Source of the DNA: FEB-10 sp963710645
GTDB lineage: Bacteria; Acidobacteriota; Thermoanaerobaculia; Thermoanaerobaculales; Sulfomarinibacteraceae
Assembly (NCBI GenBank): GCA_963710645.1
Contig: CAVQBD010000001.1
Span: 186,001 to 250,000, forward strand
Length of the DNA: 64,000 nt
Direction of reading: 5' to 3'
In this document: positions 44,581-53,467 of the stretch, piece after piece
Layout: each line of letters opens with the position of its first letter
Numbering within the stretch: position 1 is the stretch's first letter
The notes under the pieces: model-generated
Told to the model about the DNA's origin: nothing
What the model saw: the letters and a program-made list of their open reading frames with translations, nothing else
Database searches by the model: none
Position numbers and translations under genes: made by a program

Positions 44581-44750
44581 CTTTGACCCCCAGGAGACTG
44601 GCTCCTCCATTTCATTGAGGTACGTGGGACGTGACCGAGGGGTTGCGCGGTGCCAAACGACGTATCCCGCAGTCAGAAGCAGAGACAGACGCAGAAAACG
44701 ACCCCTTCTACACCCTCCACGCCCTCCACATTGCGTGACAGTCTGGGCTC

Positions 44751-45935
44751 TCAGTCGTCTCTTGGCGGCTCGAACGCCGGAATGCCAGTCAGGTAGTTGC
44801 CCAGCACCAGGGTGTGGATGTCGTGGGTGCCTTCGTAGGTGACCACGGTTTCCAAGTTCATGAGGTGCCGCATGATGGGGTATTCGTTGACGATGCCGTT
44901 GGCGCCGTGGATCTCACGGGCGGTCTTGGCGCACTCCCGGGCGACCCAGACATTGTTGCGTTTGGCCAGCGACACAGCCTCATGACCGGCCTGACCCCGT
45001 TCCTTGAGGCGGCCGAGCTGGAGCGCGAGGAGCTGTCCTTTGACGATCTCGGAGTACATCTCGGCCAGCTTCTGCTGTTGGATCTGGTGGGCGGCGATGG
45101 GTTTTCCGCTGAATTGGATCCGGCTGGTGGCGTAGTCGAGCGCTGCCGAGAAGGTGGCCATGGCCGAGCCGAGAGCCCCCCATGCGATGCCGTATCGGGC
45201 CTGGTTGAGGCACATCAGAGCATTCTTGAGTCCTGTGGTGCCCGGGAGGATGTTTTCCGCCGGGATTCGGCAGTCGTCGAACACAAGCTGGGAAGTGACC
45301 GAAGCGCGGAGCGAATACTTCCCCTTGTGTTCCACGGTTGAGAAGCCTTCGCGGTCCTTCTCGACGAGGAAGCCCCGGATCCCATCCGGGGTTCGGGCCC
45401 AAACAACTGCCACGTCTGCGATGGAGCCGTTTGTGATCCAGGCCTTCTCGCCATTGAGGATCCAGCCGTCGCTGTCGGGTTCGGCACGGGTCCGCATACC
45501 GCCCGGGTTGGAGCCGAAGTCGGGTTCGGTGAGGCCGAAGCAACCAATTGCCTCACCGCCGGCCAGGGCCGGGATCCAGCGGTCCTTTTGGGCGTCGCTG
45601 CCCCAGCTCAGGATTGGAAACATGACCAGGCTGGTCTGGACCGAGACGAAGGACCGGAGTGCCGAGTCACCGCGCTCGAGTTCCTGGTTGATCAGGCCGT
45701 AGGCCACGGGTCCCAGGCCCGGCAGGTCGTAGGCGTCGTAGGGTGCGCCGAGCAGATCCAGGGAGGCCATCTCCCTCACCAGTTCCATGGGGAAAATGCA
45801 GTCCCACGCCCACTGCTCGATGTGCGGCAGAACCCGCCGTTCGACCCAGGCGCGAACCGCGCCCCTGACCCTCCGCTCTTCGTCGGTCAGCAGATCGTCG
45901 AGGTGGTACAGGTCGAAATCGTCAAACCGTCGCAT
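44751..45935 (-). CDS. Acyl-CoA dehydrogenase, glutaryl-CoA dehydrogenase type
   Basis: An FAD-dependent dehydrogenase of 394 residues. GLTEPDFGSNPGGM near 130-143 is the FAD/substrate segment, and the catalytic Glu is in VTYEGTHDIHTLVLG near 364-378, the form seen in glutaryl-CoA dehydrogenase. RGDSALRSFVSVQTSLVM also matches that subgroup, which turns glutaryl-CoA into crotonyl-CoA in lysine and tryptophan breakdown. GGGAGAG precedes the ATG. No CoA ligase or ETF gene is near, so substrate assignment rests on sequence alone. Confidence 0.85.
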   Translation of the reverse strand: MRRFDDFDLYHLDDLLTDEERRVRGAVRAWVERRVLPHIEQWAWDCIFPMELVREMASLDLLGAPYDAYDLPGLGPVAYGLINQELERGDSALRSFVSVQTSLVMFPILSWGSDAQKDRWIPALAGGEAIGCFGLTEPDFGSNPGGMRTRAEPDSDGWILNGEKAWITNGSIADVAVVWARTPDGIRGFLVEKDREGFSTVEHKGKYSLRASVTSQLVFDDCRIPAENILPGTTGLKNALMCLNQARYGIAWGALGSAMATFSAALDYATSRIQFSGKPIAAHQIQQQKLAEMYSEIVKGQLLALQLGRLKERGQAGHEAVSLAKRNNVWVARECAKTAREIHGANGIVNEYPIMRHLMNLETVVTYEGTHDIHTLVLGNYLTGIPAFEPPRDD

Positions 45936-46012
45936 GGGCTCTCCCTCGATGTGAAACCGGCACCGCCGGTGCGGGATTTCGTTCGCCGGGCCGATCGAGG
46001 TACCATCGGTCC

Positions 46013-47164
46013 GTGGAACGAATTTGGATCGTGGCCGGAGGATGGTACCACGCAGTCGCGCTGGCGGCCCTGCCCTGGTGCGCTGCACTGCGGCCTCAGT
46101 GGGCTCCAGCCTTGGCGGCTGTGCTGGCGGTCCTGCTCCTCATAGCGGGACGTCCGCGTGGCGAGGGCCCGTGGCCCGCGGCGGCGGTGGCGGTCTCGTC
46201 CCTTGTCTTGATATCCGTACGTGGCAATTGGGAGATCGCGGCCGGCTGGCTGCTCGTTGCCGCCGTGGTGGCCGGGCTGGCCTGGGTCGGTGGGGCGAGG
46301 TCGTGGCTGGACTCGAGGGCCGGCATCTTGGTGGGCCTCACGGCCTGGGCTGCGGCCTTTGTCGTCAAGCCCGACCTGCTCACCTCCGGTGGTGGATGGC
46401 TTGCGCCGGCAGTCCTGCTCATCGCGGCTCGTCACGCAGTCGTGACCGCGGTTCGGTCGAGCACGGATGGCGGAGTCCTTCGCCCGCCCAGTCGAGAGGT
46501 CCGCGGCACCCTCAGTTTGCGGTCGGTGGTGGCTACGGCGCCCGACGGTCTGCCAAAGACCGTACCCCTCGACCTCGAACTGCGTGCCGGACGGTCTCTG
46601 GCGGTGCTCTGCGATTCAGCCGAAGACGGCGAGGCGCTGCTGGCCACGCTGTCGGGTCGTCGTCCGCCTGCAGCGGGGTCAGTCATGGTGGACGGTACCT
46701 CGCTACGGCTCGAGGATCGGCTGGTGGCCGTGGTAGCCCCGGGCGAACCGTTCGTAGCCGGCGATCTGGAGATGAACCTGGCGGTGTTGTGCGAGGGCTT
46801 TCCTGACCGCGACACGATCATTGCCGTGATCGACGCGTGTGCCTTGACCGAGGCTGCCGATCATCTAGGCGGTGCGGCCATGACAATCCAGGGTGCCCCG
46901 CTGACCACCCAAGAAAGGCTCCACGTGGTCGCGGCGCGCGTTCTTCCGTCGAACTACCGGGTAGTGGTCGTGCTCGATCCCATGCCGTGGTCCAACGCGG
47001 TCCGCGGCGAGCTCTGGAGATCCACGGTGGTCCGTTCCTCGTTGGGTCGAACGTCGGTGTGGATCACGGCTGATCGTGACTTGGCGGGCCGGGCCGACGA
47101 CACGGTGGTATTTCGAAATGGAACCCTCCGCGCGTTGGATCGCACCACCGAACACAGCCTGTGA
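46013..47164 (+). CDS. Membrane protein with a degenerate ABC-ATPase-like domain
   Basis: A 383-residue protein. Residues 10-145 hold five or six hydrophobic helices. Residues 165-380 follow the layout of an ABC exporter ATPase but with its motifs eroded: the P-loop position reads CDSAEDGEALL (200-210, no GKS/T), the signature position LTTQERLH (297-304, not LSGGQ), the Walker B position VVVVLDPMPW (317-326, Asp kept, no following Glu), then WITADRDLAGRADDTVVFRNGTL in place of the H-loop stretch. ATP hydrolysis is unlikely. The GTG start has only a weak ribosome site. It diverges from the acyl-CoA dehydrogenase gene. Function unknown. Confidence 0.65.
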   Translation: MERIWIVAGGWYHAVALAALPWCAALRPQWAPALAAVLAVLLLIAGRPRGEGPWPAAAVAVSSLVLISVRGNWEIAAGWLLVAAVVAGLAWVGGARSWLDSRAGILVGLTAWAAAFVVKPDLLTSGGGWLAPAVLLIAARHAVVTAVRSSTDGGVLRPPSREVRGTLSLRSVVATAPDGLPKTVPLDLELRAGRSLAVLCDSAEDGEALLATLSGRRPPAAGSVMVDGTSLRLEDRLVAVVAPGEPFVAGDLEMNLAVLCEGFPDRDTIIAVIDACALTEAADHLGGAAMTIQGAPLTTQERLHVVAARVLPSNYRVVVVLDPMPWSNAVRGELWRSTVVRSSLGRTSVWITADRDLAGRADDTVVFRNGTLRALDRTTEHSL

Positions 47165-47216
47165 TGTAGGATAAGTGGGCAGACACAGCCCGGACCATTC
47201 CGGAGGGGATGCATTT

Positions 47217-47495
47217 ATGGGTCAGTACATGGGGGGATCCGCACCGGCGATGGCGAGGCAGGTCTGTGACGGCTACATCCTGCTCTCGCCGGTCATTCTC
47301 AAGCGACTCGAGGTCAGTCAGATGGAACAGCTCCAGTTCGAAATCGACAAACGTCTCCGCGAGACCCGTGCCGAACCCATGGACCTCGAAGATCAGGAGG
47401 GTCTGCAGCAGCGCAACCGCCGACTCTCCCGGATCGAAGGGGGATTGCGGACCCTGCGCCACGCAATGCAACAGAAGCGTATGGGTCGTCTGTGA
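47217..47495 (+). CDS. Small hypothetical coiled-coil protein
   Basis: A 92-residue soluble protein. Residues 28-90 (ILKRLEVSQMEQLQFEIDKRL...QQRNRRLSRIEGGLRTLRHAMQQ) are charged and helical and could form a coiled coil. GGAGGGG lies eight bases before the ATG, and the stop overlaps the next gene's GTG by 4 bp. I recognise no family. Its coupling to the toroid-like gene suggests a shared role. Confidence 0.65.
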   Translation: MGQYMGGSAPAMARQVCDGYILLSPVILKRLEVSQMEQLQFEIDKRLRETRAEPMDLEDQEGLQQRNRRLSRIEGGLRTLRHAMQQKRMGRL

Positions 47496-48442
47496 AACCC
47501 GACTCCAGCTGCGGCTGCGGCTGGGAGGCACTTCGTGGAGATCCCCTGGCGTGGCTGTTGGATGAGCATCGACCCAACCTCCACTGGCGTGTTCTCGTCG
47601 ACCTGATTGGCCGACCGGCGGATAGCCCGGCGGTGCGTCGCGCCCGAGGGGGCGCGAGCGCCGCGCAGCCGGTGGCGACGCTGCTCGAGGACCTCCAGCC
47701 CGACGGAACCTGGGCGACAGACATGGGGCCGTGGCGTCGCTATGACGGTCCGGGCTGGCGGTTTGTCGCTGCTGTGACCTGGGGGGCCGATCCTGCCGAC
47801 CCCAGACTCGAAGCCGCGGCGTGGAGGTTTCTGAATGAGTCGACGGGTGAGGGAGGCTTTGCGGTCGGCGAAGGGCAGGGGCCCAATCCCTTGGTGACCG
47901 CCAGGTTGGTTCAGGCACTCGCGTCACTCGGATTCGGAGGTCACCTCAGGGTCCAGGAGGCGCTCGCCTGGTTTGAGGAGGAGTCCTTGGCGTGGCCGGA
48001 GGGCCCCCATCTTGCCGCGACGGTCTCAGCCTCGTTGCTGCCGGCCGTGGCCGGCAGCAGGCCGCGTCGACGTGGTCTCGAGCGCCGTCTCGTGGACGAG
48101 GCAAGGGCGGTCTTGGAAAGCAGACCTCGGTCGTTTTCTGTCCTCGGCTTCCCCAATCTTGGCCGCACCGATATTGGCGAACTGCTCGTGGCGCTCGCGC
48201 TGTCTGGGACTCCCTTTGCCCGATGGATGCGGGAACCTCTGGCGATCCTGCAGCGCCTCCAGGGGGACGGGGGCAGGTGGCCCCGCCGTTCCCCACGACC
48301 GGTCTCGCTGCCGATTCCGTCTAAGGCCCGTGGTAAACGTGGGGAACTTTGCCGGTGGATCACGCTGCGAGCCGTAGTCGCGATGAATGCTTACGCGGTC
48401 CAAGCGGAACTTCCCCGACTCTTCCCCCAGAGACCGGGTTGA
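47492..48442 (+). CDS. Alpha/alpha-toroid (terpene-cyclase-like fold) hypothetical protein
   Basis: A 316-residue soluble protein. LLEDLQPDGTWATDMGPW contains a QPDGTW segment like the QW motif of squalene-hopene cyclases and prenyltransferases, and GGFAVGEGQGPNPLVTARLVQALASLGFGG looks like a second helical repeat. The DxDD catalytic motif of cyclases is absent, so I infer a fold, not an activity. The GTG start overlaps the previous gene (GTGA). Three Cys near the N-terminus (SSCGCGW) are of unknown significance. Confidence 0.6.
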   Translation: MKPDSSCGCGWEALRGDPLAWLLDEHRPNLHWRVLVDLIGRPADSPAVRRARGGASAAQPVATLLEDLQPDGTWATDMGPWRRYDGPGWRFVAAVTWGADPADPRLEAAAWRFLNESTGEGGFAVGEGQGPNPLVTARLVQALASLGFGGHLRVQEALAWFEEESLAWPEGPHLAATVSASLLPAVAGSRPRRRGLERRLVDEARAVLESRPRSFSVLGFPNLGRTDIGELLVALALSGTPFARWMREPLAILQRLQGDGGRWPRRSPRPVSLPIPSKARGKRGELCRWITLRAVVAMNAYAVQAELPRLFPQRPG

Positions 48443-48457
48443 GACCGTGGCTGTGAG

Positions 48458-48762
48458 CGGGCGCGATGGGCGGGCGTGCCGTCTCTGACGATTTTGGTTC
48501 GAGGTCGAATGGTCGTCGTGTCGCGAAGAGACCCAAATATCGTCAGAGGGGGCAACCTCGGGGAGCGCGCCGGGAAAGTCGGGGCGGTGGAGTCTATCGG
48601 TCGACCCGAACGAGCGGTCTCAAGGCGCGCAGCCCAAGGATCACTGCGCGGGGGGGTGGGGGAACGGCAACGACCAACGGCTCACGGCCCCGGGTCCTGC
48701 GCTACAATCTCCCGAATCCCACGTCGGGTCGGAGGATCACGCAACCGGAGGAAAGCAAAGAG
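48458..48762 (+). repeat. Modular hairpin repeat copy 6 and the leader of the thioredoxin gene
   Basis: The stem arms are TGACGATTTTGG (48486-48497) and CCCAAATATCGTCA (48532-48545), a fourth distinct stem sequence, between GGGCGTGCC and CAACCTCGGGGAGCGCG flanks. The rest of the gap up to trxC shows no gene and no clear promoter. Confidence 0.7.
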
Positions 48763-49197
48763 ATGGCAGAATCCAAACACATCGTGTGTCCGCACTGCGA
48801 TGCCGTCAACCGGGTCGCCGACCAGCGAATGGCCGACGATCCTCGGTGCGGTGTCTGTCACAAGGCTCTTTTTGTGGGCCGTCCGGTGACGCTCTCGGAG
48901 GCCAACTTCGGCAAACAGACCGGGCGAAATGACATTCCTGTCGTGGTGGACTTCTGGGCCCAGTGGTGTGGCCCGTGCAAGATGATGGCGCCGGCCTTCG
49001 AGGCGGCCTCGGCTCAGCTCGAACCCTCCGTCCGCCTGGCCAAGGCCAATACCGAGGAGATGCAGCGGGTGTCAGCCCAGCTCGGCATCCAGAGCATTCC
49101 GACCCTGGTGTTATTCAAGAACGGCCGCGAAGTGGCGCGCCAGGCCGGAGCCATGAGCCAGCCGCAGCTGGTGCAGTGGATTCAGTCACGCATCTGA
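48763..49197 (+). CDS. trxC: Thioredoxin 2 (zinc-ribbon thioredoxin)
   Basis: A disulfide reductase of 144 residues. An N-terminal zinc finger (C9xxC12, C29xxC32) precedes a thioredoxin fold with the active site WCGPC at 68-72 and the cis-Pro loop SIPTL near 109-113. This is the TrxC type, responsive to oxidative stress in E. coli. GGAGG lies about 11 bases before the ATG. Its last 12 bp overlap the end of the convergent transporter gene. Confidence 0.95.
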   Translation: MAESKHIVCPHCDAVNRVADQRMADDPRCGVCHKALFVGRPVTLSEANFGKQTGRNDIPVVVDFWAQWCGPCKMMAPAFEAASAQLEPSVRLAKANTEEMQRVSAQLGIQSIPTLVLFKNGREVARQAGAMSQPQLVQWIQSRI

Positions 49198-50175
49198 GCC
49201 GTGTGCCGAAGAGACCCCCGGCGGCTCGGGGTCCGAAAAGCTGGTGGTGATCTTCAAGATTGCGCCGATCAAGAGTGCGGCGCCGACCCACTGCCACCCG
49301 CCCAGCACAGAACCGTTGATGAGATAGTCGAAAACAACGGCAGACAGCGGCAGGCAGAGTTCGCAGATCGCGGCCACGCTCGCCTTGACCCGAGTGAGGC
49401 CGTAGTAGTAGAGGAACAGCGCCCCGCTGCCGGTGGTCAGCGAGATCAGCAGGACGATCATCCACCCCCTCGCGGTGACCTCCGCAAAGGGCAGTCCTGC
49501 GCCGCTCGCCAGGGTGTAGCCGAGAGCCATCACCGTGGTCATGCCGTACCGGCCGAAGGTCGCGTCCTTGAAATCCAGCGATTTGAGCAACTGCTTACCG
49601 AAGACCGTGGCCGAGCCGAATGCTGCGGCCGCGATCAGGGCAAGGGTCGCAGCAGCGACCGTGCCGTCGCCGGCCGTTACATCGGGCAGTGCCAGCCCGA
49701 AGGCCAGCAGGTAGGCTCCGCCCAGAGCGACAGCCGCCCAGCCCAGGAAACGGGGTGTGATCCGTTCCCTGAGGAGCACGGCGGCCAGAGAAATGGCGAA
49801 CAGTGGCTGCAGCTTCTGCAGCAGGACCACCACGCTGAGTTGGTCGAAGTTCACCAGGAAGAGCGCCTTGACGATGGCCAGGGTGCCGATGAGGCCTCCG
49901 GTGAGGGAGACCAGGGCCAGGACCCACCAGCCGCGGCGCTCCATGGCGCCCAGGGCCAGCCAGCTGCGTCTCATGAGCGGCAGCATGATGACAAATGGCA
50001 CAGCGTGCAGCAGGAAGACCACGAAGGGGACCGACAGGTGGGCAAGCCGTGGGGTCAGGACCACGCCGTCGAGACCCCAGGCGACCGCAGACATGCAGAT
50101 CAACAGCCCTCCGAGGGCTTGGTGACGGTTGGTTGTCTGTACCGGCTGATTCAACGGTGTTTCCGGCCGGCTCAC
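49186..50175 (-). CDS. EamA/DMT-family transporter
   Basis: An integral membrane protein of 329 residues with ten predicted helices in two EamA repeats (for example AVAWGLDGVVLTPRLA in the first, and AAFGSATVFGKQLL in the second). Family members export or import amino acids, nucleotides or other small metabolites; the substrate cannot be told. The GTG start overlaps the stop of the upstream gene (GTGA), so it is coupled to the hydrolase operon. Confidence 0.88.
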   Translation of the reverse strand: MSRPETPLNQPVQTTNRHQALGGLLICMSAVAWGLDGVVLTPRLAHLSVPFVVFLLHAVPFVIMLPLMRRSWLALGAMERRGWWVLALVSLTGGLIGTLAIVKALFLVNFDQLSVVVLLQKLQPLFAISLAAVLLRERITPRFLGWAAVALGGAYLLAFGLALPDVTAGDGTVAAATLALIAAAAFGSATVFGKQLLKSLDFKDATFGRYGMTTVMALGYTLASGAGLPFAEVTARGWMIVLLISLTTGSGALFLYYYGLTRVKASVAAICELCLPLSAVVFDYLINGSVLGGWQWVGAALLIGAILKITTSFSDPEPPGVSSAHGSDA

Positions 50176-51020
50176 AGCTCGACGCCGAGGGGGCCCTTCA
50201 GCGCCACCGCGATGACCATGGTGAGCACGAAGAAGACAACCATCCAGGCGTAGGACCATTGGACGCTCCAGCCGCCCAGAGACACCGTGCCCTCGGGATA
50301 GCCGAGGTTGATTTCTTTGATCGAGCCGCCCCGGACCAGTGGCGGCTCAGAGGGCCACTCCAGCTGGCCGAAGAAGGACCGGTCGGGTCGAGTGGGGGAG
50401 AGCCGGACGATGGAGTCGGTGACCGTCAGGGTCTTGCCGATCACCTCGTCGCCGAGACGAAGCTCGAGTTCGTAGTCTCCCCAGTCCTCGGCAGCGATCT
50501 GCCAGCTGAATTCGCCGAGTTCCGGGACCCAGATCGCCGGAGTGACGGCGCGCAGGCCGTCGGGCAGGTCGAGGTCCATGGGCGGGCGCTCGCCCTCCCA
50601 GCGGTCGCGCCAGTCCTCATCCATGACTGCGGTCAGCATGGCCTCGCCCCCGGGTTCGATACCGCTGAAGCCATAGAAGCTGTGCAGCTGAACCATCACC
50701 AGCACCAACGGCGGCAGGATGAAGATCATTGGGATCAATGCCAGACCTTGGTAGTGCAGGACATGGCGCAGAATTTCACCTTGGGCCCTGATGATCGCCC
50801 GGATGTCGTCGTTGAAGAGCCGGATTTCGAAGAGACAGGCGTAGATCTTGGACTTGACCGCAGCGATCCTCTCCTGATTCGAAGTCTTCTTGAACACCCA
50901 CAGAGCGAAAACCGACACGGGAATCGACCAGATCACGATCCCGACCAGCGGCGGAAGCCCGGCGAAGGGCGCCTGCAGCAGGTCGAAAATGGAGCGCAGC
51001 AGCGAGTTGATGGTGGACAT
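50172..51020 (-). CDS. Integral membrane protein, possibly YidC/DUF106-like
   Basis: A 282-residue protein with membrane helices near 20-43, 93-112 and 253-275. The cytoplasmic loop (KTSNQERIAAVKSKIYACLFEIRLFNDDIRAI) is strongly helical and charged. The layout of a helix, a basic helical hairpin, then a helix pair resembles the YidC/EMC3-like DUF106 group. Residues 115-250 form a predicted extracytoplasmic beta domain. It sits between a ribbon-helix-helix gene and a transporter, in an operon led by a large membrane-anchored hydrolase. Membrane-protein insertion is a hypothesis only. Confidence 0.6.
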   Translation of the reverse strand: MSTINSLLRSIFDLLQAPFAGLPPLVGIVIWSIPVSVFALWVFKKTSNQERIAAVKSKIYACLFEIRLFNDDIRAIIRAQGEILRHVLHYQGLALIPMIFILPPLVLVMVQLHSFYGFSGIEPGGEAMLTAVMDEDWRDRWEGERPPMDLDLPDGLRAVTPAIWVPELGEFSWQIAAEDWGDYELELRLGDEVIGKTLTVTDSIVRLSPTRPDRSFFGQLEWPSEPPLVRGGSIKEINLGYPEGTVSLGGWSVQWSYAWMVVFFVLTMVIAVALKGPLGVEL

Positions 51021-51029
51021 CAGACCGTG

Positions 51030-51224
51030 CTACGACATGTAGCCGAGGCCCTTGAGGCGCTTCTTGATCTCCTCCTCGTCCTCGGCGTCCTCGAGCAGAG
51101 AGAGCTCTTTCTCGAGGGCGTGGGTGATGAATTCTTCGGGTGAGGAGTAGCCGGCGATCTCGGCGTACTTTCGAATCCTATCGACAATTGATTTTTCGAG
51201 CTTGACCTTGGTGTACGAAAACAT
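51030..51224 (-). CDS. Small ribbon-helix-helix-like protein
   Basis: A 64-residue protein. SYTKVKLEKSIVDRIRKYAEIAGYSSPEEFITHALEKEL has the length and pattern of a CopG/Arc-type ribbon-helix-helix domain, followed by an acidic and basic tail. GAGAGGAAAC precedes the ATG. No toxin gene lies beside it, so an antitoxin role is not supported; it may regulate or simply accompany the hydrolase operon. Confidence 0.7.
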   Translation of the reverse strand: MFSYTKVKLEKSIVDRIRKYAEIAGYSSPEEFITHALEKELSLLEDAEDEEEIKKRLKGLGYMS

Positions 51225-51331
51225 GAGTTTCCTCTCGTTGATCAGTTACCGATTTGCGGGCGGGCGTGGGCCGTTGTCCACTGCGGCCCCGGGCCGCTGC
51301 AGTTCGGCATTGCCGCTCCCACGTCGATGCA

Positions 51332-53467
51332 TCACGCTGCTCCTTTGAACCGGTTGATATCGAAGATCGGGCGGCCATCCATATGAGGGGCGGGCTCAAC
51401 GCCGAACAGAGTCAATGCCGTTGGCGCCAGGTCCACGATGTGGGGGTCCTCGGCGTCGATGGGGTGACTCGACAGGACGATGCCCGGTACGATTCGCGGG
51501 TCCACGATATGGTCACCGCTCCAAGCTTTGACGTTGTCTTCGAATACCGGGCCCGCGACCACGCCGGCGGCGCAACTCCACGAGATTCGGTAGCCGTGGT
51601 TGTAGCCGATGAGCAGGTCTGGGGCGTTGCCCTTGTATGGGCCCCGGTAGAGGGCGTCGGTGTCCCAGACCTGGTTGATGGCGACAGTATTCTCCTCGGA
51701 GTCCATTGATCCGTTCAATTTGGAGATCAACTCCTGCTTCAACGCGGCGGCTTCCTCGCCCGGTTGGACGATGCCGTTGTTCTCGCGACCGGAGATATTC
51801 AGGAAGATCCCCACAAGACCCACCGCATAGGCCCGGGTCTTGGACCAGTCCACCGACTGCAGCCATTCCTCGGAACCGTCGGCGTCCTCTTTGAGGGTGA
51901 GGTAACCCTCTGAGAGCAACCACGCGTTGAGGTTGACGCCTCTGCGGAAGGAGGTGCAGCCGTGGTCCGACAAGACGATCAGCACGTCGCCGTCACCCAG
52001 CCGCTCCATGACCCGGCCGACGATGGCGTCGTTCTTCCGGTACTGTTCCTCGATGGCGTCGCGGTACTCAGGGTTGTGGACGCCGCGAGCCGCCGGGTGG
52101 TCGTCCTCCCGGTACCGCCAGTACATGTGGTTGACCCGGTCGGCGGCATCAAAGACGGTGACCATGGCGCCCGAACGAAGGCGGTCCAGGGCCGCGTGGA
52201 ACATCTTCTCCCGTTCGTCGTCGATGTCCGACGTCTGAGTCCAGAAGGTGCGGTCGTCGGTGATTTTCTCGTTGAGGGCCCAGGTGTCCTCGGCCAGCCC
52301 GAGAGTGGCGTAGGGGCCGAGCTTTTTGCTCAGGTAGGACGAGTAGTAGGAGGGGTGGGAGATGGGCATTGCCGGTTTCTCGGGCTCGATGTTGATGGGC
52401 GAGACATACAGCGAGACGTGCTCGTCCATCTCGGTGATCATGAGCCGGCAGATGCCATTGACCTTGATTTTGGCGATGGCGGGAAATTCGAGGGTCACCC
52501 AGTCGCTGAGTTCGCCGGCTTCGAGCGTAAACTCCCCGCTGCCGGCCGTCACATTGGCCCTGCCCGCCTCCCGGTCGACCTTGATATTGAGCGGCAGCTC
52601 CATATGAGGACTGCCCTCGAGGAAGGAATTCTCCGGCCCTTGGATGGTGCCTCGGAATTGGTCGGTTCCCTCCGCGATCAGGTCGAATCGAAGACCGCCC
52701 TCCTGGAAAGCTGTGGTCTCCGGCCGGGTGGTGAAGAACATGAAGGTGCCCTGGGTCCCCAACAGGTCGGGGATACACATGGCGCCGAGCTGGGCGCCGT
52801 AGAACTTGTCGGGAGGGAAGGTGATCGGCACCCGGATGATCGTGCTCCAGATGTTGTGCTCGCCAAGGATAGTCCACCACGGTTTGGACTTCCGAAGCAG
52901 CCGGATATCCGGCTTGGCCAGTGGGATCCGCAACTTGCCAATCTTCAACACCCGATCGACGGAGCCGATGTGAGCGGACGATAACCGTGGCAGATAGGTG
53001 CGAGGGTCGCGATCGAGGAAGTCGAAGATGTTGTGGCGTCCAGGGTTGGTGCCTGTGGAAAAACTCGACCAGGCCACCGGGGTGAGCGATGGATAGGTGG
53101 TCCGCAGTCTCCGATACCCACCCTTTGCGGCCAAATTCGAGAAGTTGGGCAGCTCACCGGCGGCCATCATGCTCTCCGTGATGGCAGCATCCTGGCCGTC
53201 AAAGCCGACAAAGACCAGCCGCTTGACGAGGGGCTTGCTTTTGCGGCGATGGCGGATCATTCGCCACACCATGCGGAATGGCCACGCCAGCAGGGCAAAC
53301 CCAGCCACCAAGGTGGTTCCGAAGAGCACAGCGAAGGAGCCGAGCACGGCGAATCCCGCGCCGGGACCGATGTAGGCCTCGGCTGGCGGTGCGGCGAATG
53401 CCACGACCGCTAAAACCGCCAGGACCGCGGCGGTTCCGCTGGAACCATGGTTGATTTCGCGATACAC
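51332..53467 (-). CDS. Membrane-anchored alkaline-phosphatase-superfamily phosphodiesterase
   Basis: A 711-residue hydrolase. A signal segment (10-31) and the sequence AYIGPGAGFA precede a membrane helix (about 38-62) and a basic stop-transfer. The catalytic domain is of the type I phosphodiesterase/nucleotide pyrophosphatase kind: metal Asp in FVGFDGQDA (D90), nucleophile Thr in TYPSLTPVAW (T129), LSDHGCT and GDHIVD metal sites, and a C-terminal LAPTALTLFGVEPAPHMDGRP. It may act on nucleotides, phospholipid headgroups or sulfate esters. The GTG start has AGGGGGA five bases away. First gene of a four-gene operon. Confidence 0.88.
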   Translation of the reverse strand: MYREINHGSSGTAAVLAVLAVVAFAAPPAEAYIGPGAGFAVLGSFAVLFGTTLVAGFALLAWPFRMVWRMIRHRRKSKPLVKRLVFVGFDGQDAAITESMMAAGELPNFSNLAAKGGYRRLRTTYPSLTPVAWSSFSTGTNPGRHNIFDFLDRDPRTYLPRLSSAHIGSVDRVLKIGKLRIPLAKPDIRLLRKSKPWWTILGEHNIWSTIIRVPITFPPDKFYGAQLGAMCIPDLLGTQGTFMFFTTRPETTAFQEGGLRFDLIAEGTDQFRGTIQGPENSFLEGSPHMELPLNIKVDREAGRANVTAGSGEFTLEAGELSDWVTLEFPAIAKIKVNGICRLMITEMDEHVSLYVSPINIEPEKPAMPISHPSYYSSYLSKKLGPYATLGLAEDTWALNEKITDDRTFWTQTSDIDDEREKMFHAALDRLRSGAMVTVFDAADRVNHMYWRYREDDHPAARGVHNPEYRDAIEEQYRKNDAIVGRVMERLGDGDVLIVLSDHGCTSFRRGVNLNAWLLSEGYLTLKEDADGSEEWLQSVDWSKTRAYAVGLVGIFLNISGRENNGIVQPGEEAAALKQELISKLNGSMDSEENTVAINQVWDTDALYRGPYKGNAPDLLIGYNHGYRISWSCAAGVVAGPVFEDNVKAWSGDHIVDPRIVPGIVLSSHPIDAEDPHIVDLAPTALTLFGVEPAPHMDGRPIFDINRFKGAA

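Noticed and set aside
51030..51224. Toxin-antitoxin module
   Set aside because: The RHH-like gene has no small toxin neighbour; both adjacent genes are membrane-protein genes.
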